Assembly: GCF_014905555.1 (NCBI RefSeq)
Contig: NZ_BNGS01000008.1
Coordinates: forward strand, 372,001-436,000
DNA length: 64,000 nt
Origin: Streptomyces sp. Y2F8-2
GTDB taxonomy: Bacteria > Actinomycetota > Actinomycetes > Streptomycetales > Streptomycetaceae
Reading direction: 5' to 3'
The position numbers and the translations under genes were made by a program. A model generated the notes under the pieces. It ran no database searches, was not told the DNA's origin, and worked only from the letters and a program-made list of their open reading frames with translations. Every line of letters starts with the position of its first letter. Within the stretch, counting starts at the first letter, position 1. Positions 42,626 to 51,629 of this stretch are shown piece by piece.

Positions 42626-44851
42626 ATGTCTGTTGCCGGTACCGAGCACATCGTCCTGTCCGCGGACGACTCCCAGAACACCGAAGGCACCTCTGTGGCC
42701 GCTGAGGCCCAGGACACCGCTCCCGAGGCGACCTTCTCCGACCTCGGCCTGCCCGAGGGCGTCGTCCGCAAGCTCGCGCAGAACGGCGTCACCGTCCCCT
42801 TCCCGATCCAGGCCGCGACCATCCCGGACGCCCTGGCCGGCAAGGACATCCTCGGCCGTGGCCGCACCGGCTCGGGCAAGACGCTGTCCTTCGGTCTGCC
42901 CACCCTGGCCACCCTGGCCGGCGGGCACACCGAGAAGAAGAAGCCCCGGGCCGTGATCCTCACCCCGACCCGTGAGCTGGCCATGCAGGTCGCGGACGCG
43001 CTGCAGCCCTACGGCGACGTGCTCGGGCTGAAGATGAAGGTCGTCTGCGGCGGCACCTCCATGGCGAACCAGATCTACGCCCTCGAACGCGGCGTGGACA
43101 TCCTGGTCGCCACGCCCGGCCGGCTGCGCGACATCATCAACCGCGGCGCCTGCTCCCTCGAGGACGTGCGGATCGCCGTCCTCGACGAGGCCGACCAGAT
43201 GTCCGACCTGGGCTTCCTGCCCGAGGTCACCGAGCTGCTCGACCAGGTCCCGGCGGGCGGCCAGCGGATGCTGTTCTCCGCGACCATGGAGAACGAGATC
43301 AAGACCCTCGTCGACCGGTACCTGAACGACCCGGTGAGCCACGAGGTGGACGCCGCCCAGGGCGCGGTGACGACCATGTCGCACCACATCCTCATCGTGA
43401 AGCCCAAGGACAAGGCCCCGGTCACCGCCGCGATCGCCTCCCGCAAGGGCCGCACCATCATCTTCGTCCGCACCCAGATGGGTGCCGACCGTGTCGCCGA
43501 ACAGCTGCGCGACGCCGGGGTGAAGGCGGACGCGCTGCACGGCGGCATGACCCAGGGCGCGCGCACCCGGACGCTGGCCGACTTCAAGGACGGGTACGTC
43601 AACGTGCTCGTCGCGACCGACGTCGCCGCCCGCGGCATCCACGTCGACGGGATCGACCTGGTGCTCAACGTGGACCCCGCCGGGGACCACAAGGACTACC
43701 TGCACCGCGCCGGCCGCACGGCTCGTGCCGGCCGCACCGGCACGGTGGTCTCCCTCTCGCTGCCGCACCAGCGGCGCCAGATCTTCCGGCTGATGGAGGA
43801 CGCGGGCGTCGACGCCTCGCGCCACATCATCCAGGGCGGGGCCGCGTTCGACCCGGAGGTCGCCGAGATCACCGGCGCCCGGTCGATGACCGAGGTCCAG
43901 GCGGAGTCCGCCGGGATGGCCGCGCAGCAGGCCGAGCGGGAAGTCGCGCAGCTCACCAAGCAGTTGGAGCGGGCGACGCGGCGTGCGGCCGAACTGCGGG
44001 ACGAGGCCGACCGCCTCGTCGCGCGGGCCGCGCGGGAGCGGGGCGAGGACCCGGAGGCGGCGGTGGCAGCCGCGGCGGCGGAGAGCGTCGAGGCGCCGGC
44101 CGAGGTCTCGGTGCCGGAGCGGCGGACCGCCAGGGAGGCGGAGCGCGGCGAGGGCGCCGAACAGGGCGAGCGCGCGGAGCGTACGGCCGGTTCGTCGTCG
44201 TACGAGCGGCGTGAACGCCGGGAGGAGCGCGGCGGTTTCCAGCGGGACCGTGGTTTCGACCGTGACCGGGACCGTGGCTTCGACCGCCGGGACGACGACC
44301 GTGGCGGCCGTTCGTTCGAGCGGCGCGACGACCGGGGCGGCTTCCGCCGCGACGGCGACCGGCGCCCGTTCGACCGTGACCGCGGCTTCGCCGGCCGTGA
44401 CCGCGACCGTGGCTTCGACCGCCGTGACAGCGACCGCCGTGACAACGACCGTCGTTCGTTCGACCGGCGTGACGACCGTGGTGGCTTCCGCCGTGACGAC
44501 GACCGTGGTGGTTTCCGCCGTGACGACGACCGCGGTGGCTTCCGCCGCGACAACGACCGTGACCGCCGCCCGTTCGACCGCGACCGCCGTGACAACGACC
44601 GTCGTTCGTCCGAGCGACGTGACGACCGTGGTGGTTTCCGTCGTGACAACGACCGGCGCCCCTTCGACCGGCGTGACGAGCGCGGCGGGCACCGTGGCAG
44701 CGACCGCCCGTTCAACCGGGACCGCCAGGGCGACCGCCCCGGTTTCCGCTCCGGCGGCCACGACCGCCCCTACGGCCGTCGTGACGACCACCGCGGCACC
44801 GGCTCGTTCGGCCGCCGCGAGGACAAGCCGCGCTGGAAGCGCAACGGCTGA
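42626..44851 (+). CDS. DEAD-box ATP-dependent RNA helicase with Arg/Asp-rich tail
   Basis: ATG 42626 follows GGAAGG; the product is 741 residues. Q-motif (ATFSDLGLPEGVV), motif I (GRGRTGSGKTLSF, about 77-89), PTRELAMQ, DEAD (VLDEADQM), SAT (LFSATMENE) and HRAGRTARAG are intact; the core ends near residue 420. The last ~210 residues are a low-complexity repeat of RRDDRGGFRR-like units typical of RNA-binding tails in Streptomyces cold-shock helicases. It probably unwinds structured RNA in ribosome assembly or mRNA decay. The long leader suggests post-transcriptional control. Confidence 0.95.
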   Translation: MSVAGTEHIVLSADDSQNTEGTSVAAEAQDTAPEATFSDLGLPEGVVRKLAQNGVTVPFPIQAATIPDALAGKDILGRGRTGSGKTLSFGLPTLATLAGGHTEKKKPRAVILTPTRELAMQVADALQPYGDVLGLKMKVVCGGTSMANQIYALERGVDILVATPGRLRDIINRGACSLEDVRIAVLDEADQMSDLGFLPEVTELLDQVPAGGQRMLFSATMENEIKTLVDRYLNDPVSHEVDAAQGAVTTMSHHILIVKPKDKAPVTAAIASRKGRTIIFVRTQMGADRVAEQLRDAGVKADALHGGMTQGARTRTLADFKDGYVNVLVATDVAARGIHVDGIDLVLNVDPAGDHKDYLHRAGRTARAGRTGTVVSLSLPHQRRQIFRLMEDAGVDASRHIIQGGAAFDPEVAEITGARSMTEVQAESAGMAAQQAEREVAQLTKQLERATRRAAELRDEADRLVARAARERGEDPEAAVAAAAAESVEAPAEVSVPERRTAREAERGEGAEQGERAERTAGSSSYERRERREERGGFQRDRGFDRDRDRGFDRRDDDRGGRSFERRDDRGGFRRDGDRRPFDRDRGFAGRDRDRGFDRRDSDRRDNDRRSFDRRDDRGGFRRDDDRGGFRRDDDRGGFRRDNDRDRRPFDRDRRDNDRRSSERRDDRGGFRRDNDRRPFDRRDERGGHRGSDRPFNRDRQGDRPGFRSGGHDRPYGRRDDHRGTGSFGRREDKPRWKRNG

Positions 44852-44868
44852 CGCCGAGTGAACCTGGA

Positions 44869-44901
44869 GGGCCCGTACGACTTCCCGTCGTGCGGGCCCT
44901 T
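44869..44901 (+). terminator. Terminator after DEAD-box helicase
   Basis: GGGCCCGTACGA / TCGTGCGGGCCC forms a 12-bp stem (one wobble) 17 bases after the stop, followed by CTTCC. Confidence 0.75.
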
Positions 44902-45021
44902 CCGCTTTCCGTCGTACGGGGGGCCCTTCCGCGCACCACGGCGGCAGCCCCTTTTCCGGCCGTCGGTTTCAAGTCATCGGGTGACGCATGTCACGCCCCT
45001 GACGAGGGAATCGCTGGGGGC

Positions 45022-46596
45022 ATGACAGATGACGTCAGAGCGAGCGGGCTGTCGGACGAAGAGCGGCTGGCCCAGCTCGGCTACACACAGGTTCTCGCGC
45101 GCCGGATGTCGGCGTTCTCCAACTACGCGGTCTCCTTCACGATCATCTCGGTCCTCTCCGGCTGCCTGACCCTCTACCTCTTCGGGATGAACACCGGCGG
45201 CCCCGCCGTGATCACCTGGGGCTGGGTGGCCGTCGGCCTGATGACGCTGTTCGTCGGGCTGTCGATGGCCGAGATCTGCTCGGCGTACCCGACCTCCGCG
45301 GGCCTGTACTTCTGGGCCCACCGCCTGGCGCCGCCGCGCTCGGCCGCGGCCTGGGCTTGGTTCACCGGCTGGTTCAACGTGCTGGGTCAGGTGGCCGTGA
45401 CGGCGGGCATCGACTTCGGTGCCGCGTCGTTCCTGGGCGCGTACCTCAACCTCCAGTTCGACTTCGAGGTCACCCCCGGCCGCACGGTTCTGCTCTTCGC
45501 GGCGATCCTGCTCCTGCACGGCCTGCTGAACACCTTCGGCGTCCGTATCGTCGCCATCCTCAACAGCGTCAGTGTGTGGTGGCACGTGCTCGGGGTCGCG
45601 GTCATCGTCGGCGCGCTGGCCTTCGTACCGGACCACCACCGGTCGGCGTCCTTCGTCTTCACGAAGTTCGTGAACAACACGGGCTGGGGCAGCGGCACTT
45701 ACGTGGTCCTGCTCGGTCTGCTGATGGCCCAGTACACCTTCACCGGCTATGACGCCTCCGCCCATATGACGGAGGAGACGCACGACGCGTCCACGGCGGG
45801 GCCGAAGGGCATCGTCCGCTCCATCTGGACCTCCTGGATCGCCGGCTTCGTCCTCCTGCTGGGCTTCACCTTCGCCATCCAGTCCTACGACAAGGAACTC
45901 CGGTCCCCGACCGGCGCGCCGCCCGCGCAGATCCTGCTGGACGCCCTCGGAGCGAGCGCGGGCAAGCTGCTGCTGCTCGTGGTGATCGGCGCGCAGCTGT
46001 TCTGCGGGATGGCGTCCGTGACGGCCAACAGCCGCATGATCTACGCCTTTTCCCGTGACGGGGCGCTGCCGTTCTCGCATGTGTGGCACACGGTCAGCCC
46101 GCGCACGCGCACCCCCGTGGCGGCGGTGTGGCTGGCGGCGATCGGGGCACTGGCCCTGGGCCTGCCGTACCTGATCAACGTGACCGCGTACGCGGCCGTG
46201 ACGTCGATCGCGGTGATCGGCCTCTACATCGCCTACGTCATCCCGACCCTGCTGCGGGTCCGCCGGGGCGGGACCTTCGATCGCGGCCCCTGGCACCTGG
46301 GCCGCTGGTCCCAGCCGATCGGCGTGATCTCGGTGGCCTGGGTCGTCGTGATCACGATCCTCTTCATGCTCCCGCAGGTCTCCCCGGTCACCTGGGAGAC
46401 GTTCAACTACGCCCCGGTCGCCGTCCTGGTCGTCCTCGGCTTCGCGGCCACCTGGTGGCTGGCCTCGGCCCGCCACTGGTTCCTGAACCCGGACCACGAA
46501 CGCACCCGCATCCGCGAGGCCGCCCTTCCCCAAGCTCTCGGCTCCGCTCGAGCAGAGGAGACCCCAAGCGGCGCCCCCGAGCCGGCCGACCCGTAG
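45022..46596 (+). CDS. APC-family amino acid permease
   Basis: ATG 45022 gives 524 residues with 12 predicted TM helices. The first helices read ARRMSAFSNYAVSFTIISVLSG, followed by GLSMAEICSAYPTSAGLYFWAH, a typical APC (GABA/amino-acid/choline transporter) consensus. Helices 6-8 include YTFTGYDASAHMTEETHDA and a VTANSRMIYAFSRDGALPFS loop. A proton-coupled uptake of amino acid or amine is inferred; the substrate is not determinable. It is followed by tRNA-Lys. Confidence 0.92.
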   Translation: MTDDVRASGLSDEERLAQLGYTQVLARRMSAFSNYAVSFTIISVLSGCLTLYLFGMNTGGPAVITWGWVAVGLMTLFVGLSMAEICSAYPTSAGLYFWAHRLAPPRSAAAWAWFTGWFNVLGQVAVTAGIDFGAASFLGAYLNLQFDFEVTPGRTVLLFAAILLLHGLLNTFGVRIVAILNSVSVWWHVLGVAVIVGALAFVPDHHRSASFVFTKFVNNTGWGSGTYVVLLGLLMAQYTFTGYDASAHMTEETHDASTAGPKGIVRSIWTSWIAGFVLLLGFTFAIQSYDKELRSPTGAPPAQILLDALGASAGKLLLLVVIGAQLFCGMASVTANSRMIYAFSRDGALPFSHVWHTVSPRTRTPVAAVWLAAIGALALGLPYLINVTAYAAVTSIAVIGLYIAYVIPTLLRVRRGGTFDRGPWHLGRWSQPIGVISVAWVVVITILFMLPQVSPVTWETFNYAPVAVLVVLGFAATWWLASARHWFLNPDHERTRIREAALPQALGSARAEETPSGAPEPADP

Positions 46597-46731
46597 CCCC
46601 ACCGGCCACCCGCACGGCCGCCCCGAGACCCACCCACATGCCACCCACAGCGAACACTTCCGGCCCGCCTCCCCGATACCCGATCGGAGATACGGCCTCG
46701 TCGGGCTATGCTCGGGGAGGCAACATCGCGA

Positions 46732-46804
46732 GGGCCCTTAGCTCAATTGGCAGAGCAGTGGACTTTTAATCCATTGGTTGTGGGTTCGAGTCCCACAGGG
46801 CCTA
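46732..46804 (+). tRNA. tRNA-Lys (TTT)
   Basis: GGGCCCTTAGCTCAATTGGC, anticodon loop CTTTTAA (TTT), GGTTCGAGTCCC and AGGGCCTA fit a class I tRNA of 73 nt. A -10-like TATGCT lies at 46707-46712. Confidence 0.97.
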
Positions 46805-46896
46805 CGGTCCGCAGGCGAGGGGCACGCCCCTCCGGCCTGTCGTGCGGCGTCCGGTTCGGCTTCGGCCGGGGCGGGCGCCGCTTCGTTCTCCGGGCC

Positions 46897-47215
46897 GTGC
46901 GGGAGCATCTCACGGCCCTGCACTTCCTCGTCGTACGGGGCCATCCCCTGCTCGCCGCACGTCTCGTGCCGGACCGGGCGCCGTCCGTCCTCGAGTTGCG
47001 CATGAGCTACCGCACCGGAACGGCCCTGCTGCCCCGGCTGATGGAGATCTGCACCCGGCGTGGTTTCCGCATCCTGCAGGTCGAGGTCGACCGGCTGCCC
47101 GGCAGCACCGACCCGGCCGCACGCGTCCTGCTTGAGCTGGAGGCTGACGTCCGAGCTGTTCGAGAACGACGGCGTGCTGGATGTGGAGATGACCGCCGCC
47201 ACGGACGACGAGTAG
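46897..47215 (+). pseudogene. Frameshifted remnant, probably MgtC/SapB-type C-terminal region
   Basis: From GTG 46897 the frame reads a short hydrophobic stretch (LTALHFLVVRGHPLLAARL), then LELRMSYRTGTALLPRLMEICTRRGFRILQVEVDR and ends with ...LLELEA. The matching continuation (SELFENDGVLDVEMTAATDDE, stop TAG at 47213) is in another frame, so one indel near 47145 breaks the gene. The combined text resembles the ACT-like C-terminal domain of MgtC/SapB membrane proteins; the preceding TM domain is missing. The family call is tentative. Confidence 0.55.
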
Positions 47216-47256
47216 AGACGACGAGCAGAGCCGAACGAGCAGAGACGACGAGCAGA
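47204..47256 (+). repeat. 13-bp tandem repeat, 4 copies, first unit contains a stop codon
   Basis: GACGACGAGTAGA is followed by GACGACGAGCAGA, GCCGAACGAGCAGA and GACGACGAGCAGA. The TAG of the first copy is the stop of the MgtC-like remnant. Confidence 0.75.
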
Positions 47257-47315
47257 AGCGTCCCGGTGGCGGCCGGCGAGCGGCATTAGAGCGTGAGCCC
47301 TGCGGGTACCCGGAC

Positions 47316-49052
47316 GTGGTGGCCGGAAGTCTGGTGTCCTCCCTGGCGTCCGTGACCCGTGCCGGGGTCAGCGGGGCGTGGTCCCTCGGCGCGGCGGGCG
47401 CCCGTACCGCCGGGCGGGTGGCGCCGGTGGCGGCCAGGACCGGGCTGCGTGCGGCCGAGGGGAGCGGGCGGGTCGCGGTGGCGGCGGTCCGACAGGGCCT
47501 CTCGGCGGCCACGGGGGTTCCCGGGCGGGCCGTGCGGGCGGGGCGTGTACTGGCCGATCTCCATCCGCGGCGGCACACCCGTCATGTATGGGCCTCGCAC
47601 GGGCGTGCGCATATCGAGGTGCGCGGGCTCGATCGCGGCGGCCGCACTCGGGAGCGGCTGACCGGCGGGGTGACCAGGGCGCTGCGCGGACTGAGCGGGG
47701 TGCGGTGGGCCGAGGTCAACGCGGTGACCGGCCAGGTGCTGCTGTCGTTCGACGAGCGCAGCGTCGGGGTCGACCGCCTGCTGAACACGGTCAGGGCGGT
47801 GGAGAAGGCCCAGGGCGTGCGGGACGCTGACTTCCCCTGGGCGCAGCCGGTCACCCCGGGCGACGACGCGCCGGTCGCGGCGGTGACGGCCGAGTTGCTG
47901 GTCGACTGCGCGGCGGTGGCCGCCGGGGTGGTCCGGAGGGTGTTCGGGCTGCCGTCGCTGCCCCGGGTGGTGCCCGTGGCGGTGGCGGCGCTGGAGCTGG
48001 AGCGGGGGCTGCGCAGACCGTTGGTGCGCCGTATCGGACCGCTGGAGACCGATCTGCTGCTGTCGCTGGCCGGCGCCGTCGTGGGCGGGCTGTACGGCGG
48101 TATCGGGATGCCGGCCGTCGACGCGGCGAACCGGATGCTGCTGCTTCGCGAGATCCGCGCCCGGCGTCAGGTGTGGGAGCGGCGCGAGAGGGACCTGTGC
48201 CCGGGCCCCGCGTGTGTGCCGCACACCCGGCCGGTGCGGCATCTGCGCGGCAGGGCACGGCCGCCCGGTCCCGTCGAGTGGTGGGAGGCGCGGCTGGCGC
48301 CGGCCGCCCCGCTCACCGCGGCGGCGGTGTTCGCGCTGACGGGCAGTACCGGCCGCGCGGCGGACGCCCTGCTCGCCGCCGTCCCCCGGGCGGCCCGTTA
48401 CGGGCGGGAGGCCTTCGCCGCCACGGTCGGACGTGAGCTGGCGCGGCGTGGTGTCGTACCGCTGGACCCGTCGGCGCTGCGGTTGCTCGACGTGGTCTCC
48501 GCCGTGGTCGTCGACTCCGCGGTGCTGGTGACGGAGGGCGGGCGGCCGGCTCCGCCCGCCGTGACGGTGCTGGCCGCCGCACGCGCCACCGGAGCGCGGG
48601 TGGTGCTCACCGAGGACGAGCGCATCCGTGAACTCCTGTGCCCCTCCGACGAGATCGTCGGCGGGCGCGAACGCCTCGCCGACCGGGTGTGCGCGCTGCG
48701 GGACCACGGGGAGGGCGTCCTGGTGATCTCCGGTACGGACGCGGAGGCGCTGGCCGCCGCGGACATCGCGGTCGCGGTGCCCGACGCGCCGGGCGCCGAG
48801 GCTTCCTGGTCGGCGGACCTGGTCTGCGCGGACGGTCTTCGGGACGCCTGGCGCATCCTGCGCGCGGTGACCGCGGCCCGCGAGGTCTCCCGGCGCTGCG
48901 TCCGGCTGGCGCTGGCGGGCTCCACCACCGGAACCCTGCTCGCCCTCGTCGGCCGGAGGCACGGCGTCCTCCGCGCCCTCACCCCGGTGCACGTCGCGAG
49001 CCTGCTGGCCCTGCTGTGGTCCACCAGGACGGCGCGACGCGCGGTGCGGTGA
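47316..49052 (+). CDS. Degenerate P-type ATPase-like (CtpI-related) protein
   Basis: GTG 47316 gives 578 residues. Residues about 88-165 resemble an HMA-like domain (WASHGRAHIEVRGL..VNAVTGQVLLSFDE). The following TM segments and text match the N-terminal half of large CtpI-type ATPases of actinobacteria. The phosphorylation motif DKTGT is replaced (VVVDSAVLVTEG; Asp400 kept), and the GDGxNDxPAL hinge reads SGTDAEALAAADIA. The nucleotide-binding domain is nearly absent. Transport activity is therefore unlikely; a scaffolding or regulatory role is possible. The reading frame is intact with normal codon bias. Confidence 0.75.
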   Translation: MVAGSLVSSLASVTRAGVSGAWSLGAAGARTAGRVAPVAARTGLRAAEGSGRVAVAAVRQGLSAATGVPGRAVRAGRVLADLHPRRHTRHVWASHGRAHIEVRGLDRGGRTRERLTGGVTRALRGLSGVRWAEVNAVTGQVLLSFDERSVGVDRLLNTVRAVEKAQGVRDADFPWAQPVTPGDDAPVAAVTAELLVDCAAVAAGVVRRVFGLPSLPRVVPVAVAALELERGLRRPLVRRIGPLETDLLLSLAGAVVGGLYGGIGMPAVDAANRMLLLREIRARRQVWERRERDLCPGPACVPHTRPVRHLRGRARPPGPVEWWEARLAPAAPLTAAAVFALTGSTGRAADALLAAVPRAARYGREAFAATVGRELARRGVVPLDPSALRLLDVVSAVVVDSAVLVTEGGRPAPPAVTVLAAARATGARVVLTEDERIRELLCPSDEIVGGRERLADRVCALRDHGEGVLVISGTDAEALAAADIAVAVPDAPGAEASWSADLVCADGLRDAWRILRAVTAAREVSRRCVRLALAGSTTGTLLALVGRRHGVLRALTPVHVASLLALLWSTRTARRAVR

Positions 49053-49186
49053 GCCTCATGTGTCCGCCCGTGCGAGGGCAGATGCCGCCGGCTCGCTTGC
49101 CCGGCGGTTGCCGTAACCCCGGTTCCGTGGGCGGGAAGTACGCCTCCCGCCCACGGATGAGATGAGCTTCCGTCTCCCGGGCTGCC

Positions 49187-50455
49187 TCAGGCTCCGGCGA
49201 CGTCGATCACTGCCAGGTTCTTCTTGCCCCTGCGCAGCACCAGCCAGCGACCGTGCAGCAGTTGGTCGGCCGTGGCCACCGCGTCCTCGGAGGTCACCTT
49301 GACGTTGTTCACGTAGGCGCCGCCCTCCTTCACGGTGCGGCGGGCGGCCGACTTGCTCGCCACCAGGCCGACCTCCGCGAAGAGATCGGTGATCTGGCCG
49401 AGTTCGCTCACCTTGGCGCTCGGGAGCTCGGACACCGCGGCCGCCAGCGTCGCCTCGTCGAGTTCGGCGAGTTCACCCTGCCCGAACAGCGCCTTCGACG
49501 CGGCGATCACGGCAGCGCACTGGTCGGCGCCGTGAACCAACGTGGTCAGCTCCTCGGCGAGCGCACGCTGCGCGGTACGGGCCTGCGGTCGCTCCGCGGT
49601 CACCTTCTCCAACTCCTCCAACTCCTCGCGGGACTTGAAGGAGAGGATGCGCATGTACCGCGAGATGTCCCGGTCATCCGTGTTCAGCCAGAACTGGTAG
49701 AACGCGTACGGCGTGGTCATCTCCGGGTCGAGCCAGAGCGTGCCGGTCTCCGTCTTGCCGAACTTGGTGCCGTCCGCCTTCGTCATCAGCGGCGTCGCGA
49801 GCGCGTGCACCTCGGCGTGCGGCTCCAGGCGGTGGATCAGATCGAGACCGGCCGTGAGGTTGCCCCACTGGTCACTGCCGCCCGTCTGGAGGGTGCAGCC
49901 GTACCGCCGGTACAGCTCCAGGAAGTCCATGGCCTGGAGCAACTGGTAACTGAACTCCGTGAAGCTGATGCCCTGTTCGGACGCCAGGCGCTGGGCGACC
50001 GAGTCCTTGGTGAGCATCTTGTTCACCCGGAAGTGCTTGCCGATGTTCCGCAGGAACTCGATCACGGACAGGCCCGCGGTCCAGTCCAGGTTGTTGACCA
50101 TGGTCGCCGCGTTGTCGCCCTCGAAGGAGAGGTACGGCTCGATCTGCGCGCGCAGCCGGGTCACCCACTGGGCGATGGTCTCCGGGTCGTTCAGGGTGCG
50201 CTCGGCGGTCGGCCGCGGGTCGCCGATGTGGCCGGTCGCGCCCCCCACGAGGGCCAGGGGCCGGTGCCCCGCCTGCTGGAGTCGGCGTAGGGTGAGCACC
50301 TGCACCAGGTGGCCGACGTGCAGGCTGGCCGCGGTGGGGTCGAAGCCGCAATAGAACGTGACGGGGCCATCCGCGAGAGCCTTGCGCAGTGCGTCCTCGT
50401 CAGTGGACTGGGCGATCAGCCCACGCCACATGAGCTCGTCGACGATGGCCGTCAC
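49187..50455 (-). CDS. tyrS: Tyrosyl-tRNA synthetase
   Basis: GTG 50455 follows AGGA; the product is 422 residues. HIGH-like motif (DPTAASLHVGHLVQV), Tyr-binding QTGGSDQWGNLTAG and KMSKS-like TKFGKTETG are present. A C-terminal S4 RNA-binding domain (ARRTVKEGGAYVNNVKVT) is intact. It charges tRNA-Tyr. It is a bacterial TyrRS of normal length, monocistronic and convergent to the P-type ATPase-like gene. Confidence 0.97.
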   Translation of the reverse strand: MTAIVDELMWRGLIAQSTDEDALRKALADGPVTFYCGFDPTAASLHVGHLVQVLTLRRLQQAGHRPLALVGGATGHIGDPRPTAERTLNDPETIAQWVTRLRAQIEPYLSFEGDNAATMVNNLDWTAGLSVIEFLRNIGKHFRVNKMLTKDSVAQRLASEQGISFTEFSYQLLQAMDFLELYRRYGCTLQTGGSDQWGNLTAGLDLIHRLEPHAEVHALATPLMTKADGTKFGKTETGTLWLDPEMTTPYAFYQFWLNTDDRDISRYMRILSFKSREELEELEKVTAERPQARTAQRALAEELTTLVHGADQCAAVIAASKALFGQGELAELDEATLAAAVSELPSAKVSELGQITDLFAEVGLVASKSAARRTVKEGGAYVNNVKVTSEDAVATADQLLHGRWLVLRRGKKNLAVIDVAGA

Positions 50456-50642
50456 GGTCCTGTGTCTCCTAGAGTCGCGGGTGTCAATGTGGCGGCCAGT
50501 GTAGTGCTCCGGCCGGATTTCTGCGTTTGTGCTGCTCAGCGGCCGGGCGGTGAAGGAGCGGCCAGGCCATTCGCATCCGGAGTGTCCTGGATCACACAGC
50601 CACGGACTTCTGCGCCCGTGCGCGCGGGAACGTCCCTCCCTT

Positions 50643-51452
50643 TCAGCCCGCCGTCAGTTCCGTGAGCGGCAGCGTGTGCTGGGTGTGGACCACCTTGGCG
50701 CGCAGATAGCGCACGTTCTGGGCCGTGGTGAAGACGCCCGTGGGGACGCGGTGGGTGACCGTGAGACCGAGGTCGCGCAGCTGCCGGGCCTTGTCGGGGT
50801 TGTTGGAGAGCAGGTCCAGGGCGTCGATGCCGAGCGCGCGGAGCATCTGTGCGGCGGCCGTGTAGTCGCGGGCGTCCTCCGGCAGGCCGAGCGCGGCGTT
50901 CGCCTCGTAGGTGTCCAGGCCCTGGTCCTGGAGAGCGTAGGCGTCGAGCTTGTTGTAGAGGCCGATGCCGCGGCCCTCCTGGCGCAGGTAGAGCAGGACG
51001 CCGCCGTGCTCGGCGATGCGCTCCACCGCCTCCCGCAGCTGGGGGCCGCAGTCACAGCGGGCCGAGCCGAAGACGTCGCCGGTCAGGCACTCGGAGTGCA
51101 GCCGCACCAGCGGCGGCCGCCCGGCGGCCGGCTCGCCGAGCACCACGGCCACGTGCTCCTGCCCGTCGGCCAGGCCGTGGAAGGTGACCAGGTCGGCGGT
51201 GACCGTGTAGCCGTCGCCGAAGCGGAGCGGGACCGTCACCCGGGTGCGGACCGTGGCGGCCGGAAGGTCGGCACCGGGCAGGTCGGCAGCGAGCAGCTCG
51301 CCGGCGGGAAGAACGGCGCCGGCCAGGTCGTTGGCGGGGAGGGGGACGGCCAGGGCGGCTGCGGGCAGCCCCGCCGTGTGCGGGGCGGTTGTGTGCGGGT
51401 CGGCTGTGTCACCGGTGTCACGGGAAGGGGCGGTCTCGTGTGCGTCGCGCAT
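50643..51452 (-). CDS. ribA: GTP cyclohydrolase II with N-terminal extension
   Basis: ATG 51452 has AGGAGAAAG upstream; 269 residues. Residues 1-70 are an Ala/Pro/Asp-rich extension with LLAADLPGADLPAA-like repeats. The catalytic domain has zinc Cys122, Cys133, Cys135 (HSECLTGDVFGSARCDC), Arg161 (LRQEGRGIGL) and Tyr172 (KLDAYALQDQ). Tyr172 aligns with E. coli Tyr105, whose loss (Met) in SCO6655 changes the product to FAPy, so this enzyme should make the normal riboflavin precursor. It is grouped with a MarR gene and a RibD-like gene rather than a full rib operon. Confidence 0.9.
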   Translation of the reverse strand: MRDAHETAPSRDTGDTADPHTTAPHTAGLPAAALAVPLPANDLAGAVLPAGELLAADLPGADLPAATVRTRVTVPLRFGDGYTVTADLVTFHGLADGQEHVAVVLGEPAAGRPPLVRLHSECLTGDVFGSARCDCGPQLREAVERIAEHGGVLLYLRQEGRGIGLYNKLDAYALQDQGLDTYEANAALGLPEDARDYTAAAQMLRALGIDALDLLSNNPDKARQLRDLGLTVTHRVPTGVFTTAQNVRYLRAKVVHTQHTLPLTELTAG

Positions 51453-51518
51453 GGCTGTCGTCTTTCTCCTGGCCGACGATGGCGGGTGCGGAGGATGCGC
51501 TTCGCGCTTCGGCCTCAT

Positions 51519-51534
51519 GCTTCAGATTTGAAGC
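51519..51534. promoter_or_regulatory. Palindromic operator 1 (GCTTCAGATTTGAAGC)
   Basis: Perfect 6-4-6 inverted repeat 67 bases upstream of ribA in the gap behind marR. Confidence 0.65.
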
Positions 51535-51560
51535 ACAACCTCGGCCGAGACTCTATCCCT

Positions 51561-51576
51561 GCTTTAAATTTCAAGC
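51561..51576. promoter_or_regulatory. Palindromic operator 2 (GCTTTAAATTTCAAGC)
   Basis: The same 16-base palindrome with one mismatch, 26 bases from operator 1 (about two and a half helical turns apart, centre to centre 42). It is AT-rich in an otherwise GC-rich area. Confidence 0.6.
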
Positions 51577-51629
51577 AACTATTTTTCCTGTGTCGCCCGT
51601 CGCCCGTCGCCCGTCGCGCGCCGCCTGAG

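Noticed and set aside
42536..44791. Minus-strand frame rich in Val-Thr repeats opposite the DEAD-box helicase
   Set aside because: The repeat is only the complement of the RRDDRGG coding repeat.
50643..51452. FAPy-forming (archaeal-product) GTP cyclohydrolase like SCO6655
   Set aside because: The residue aligned with E. coli Tyr105 is Tyr (KLDAYALQ), not Met, so the standard activity is expected.
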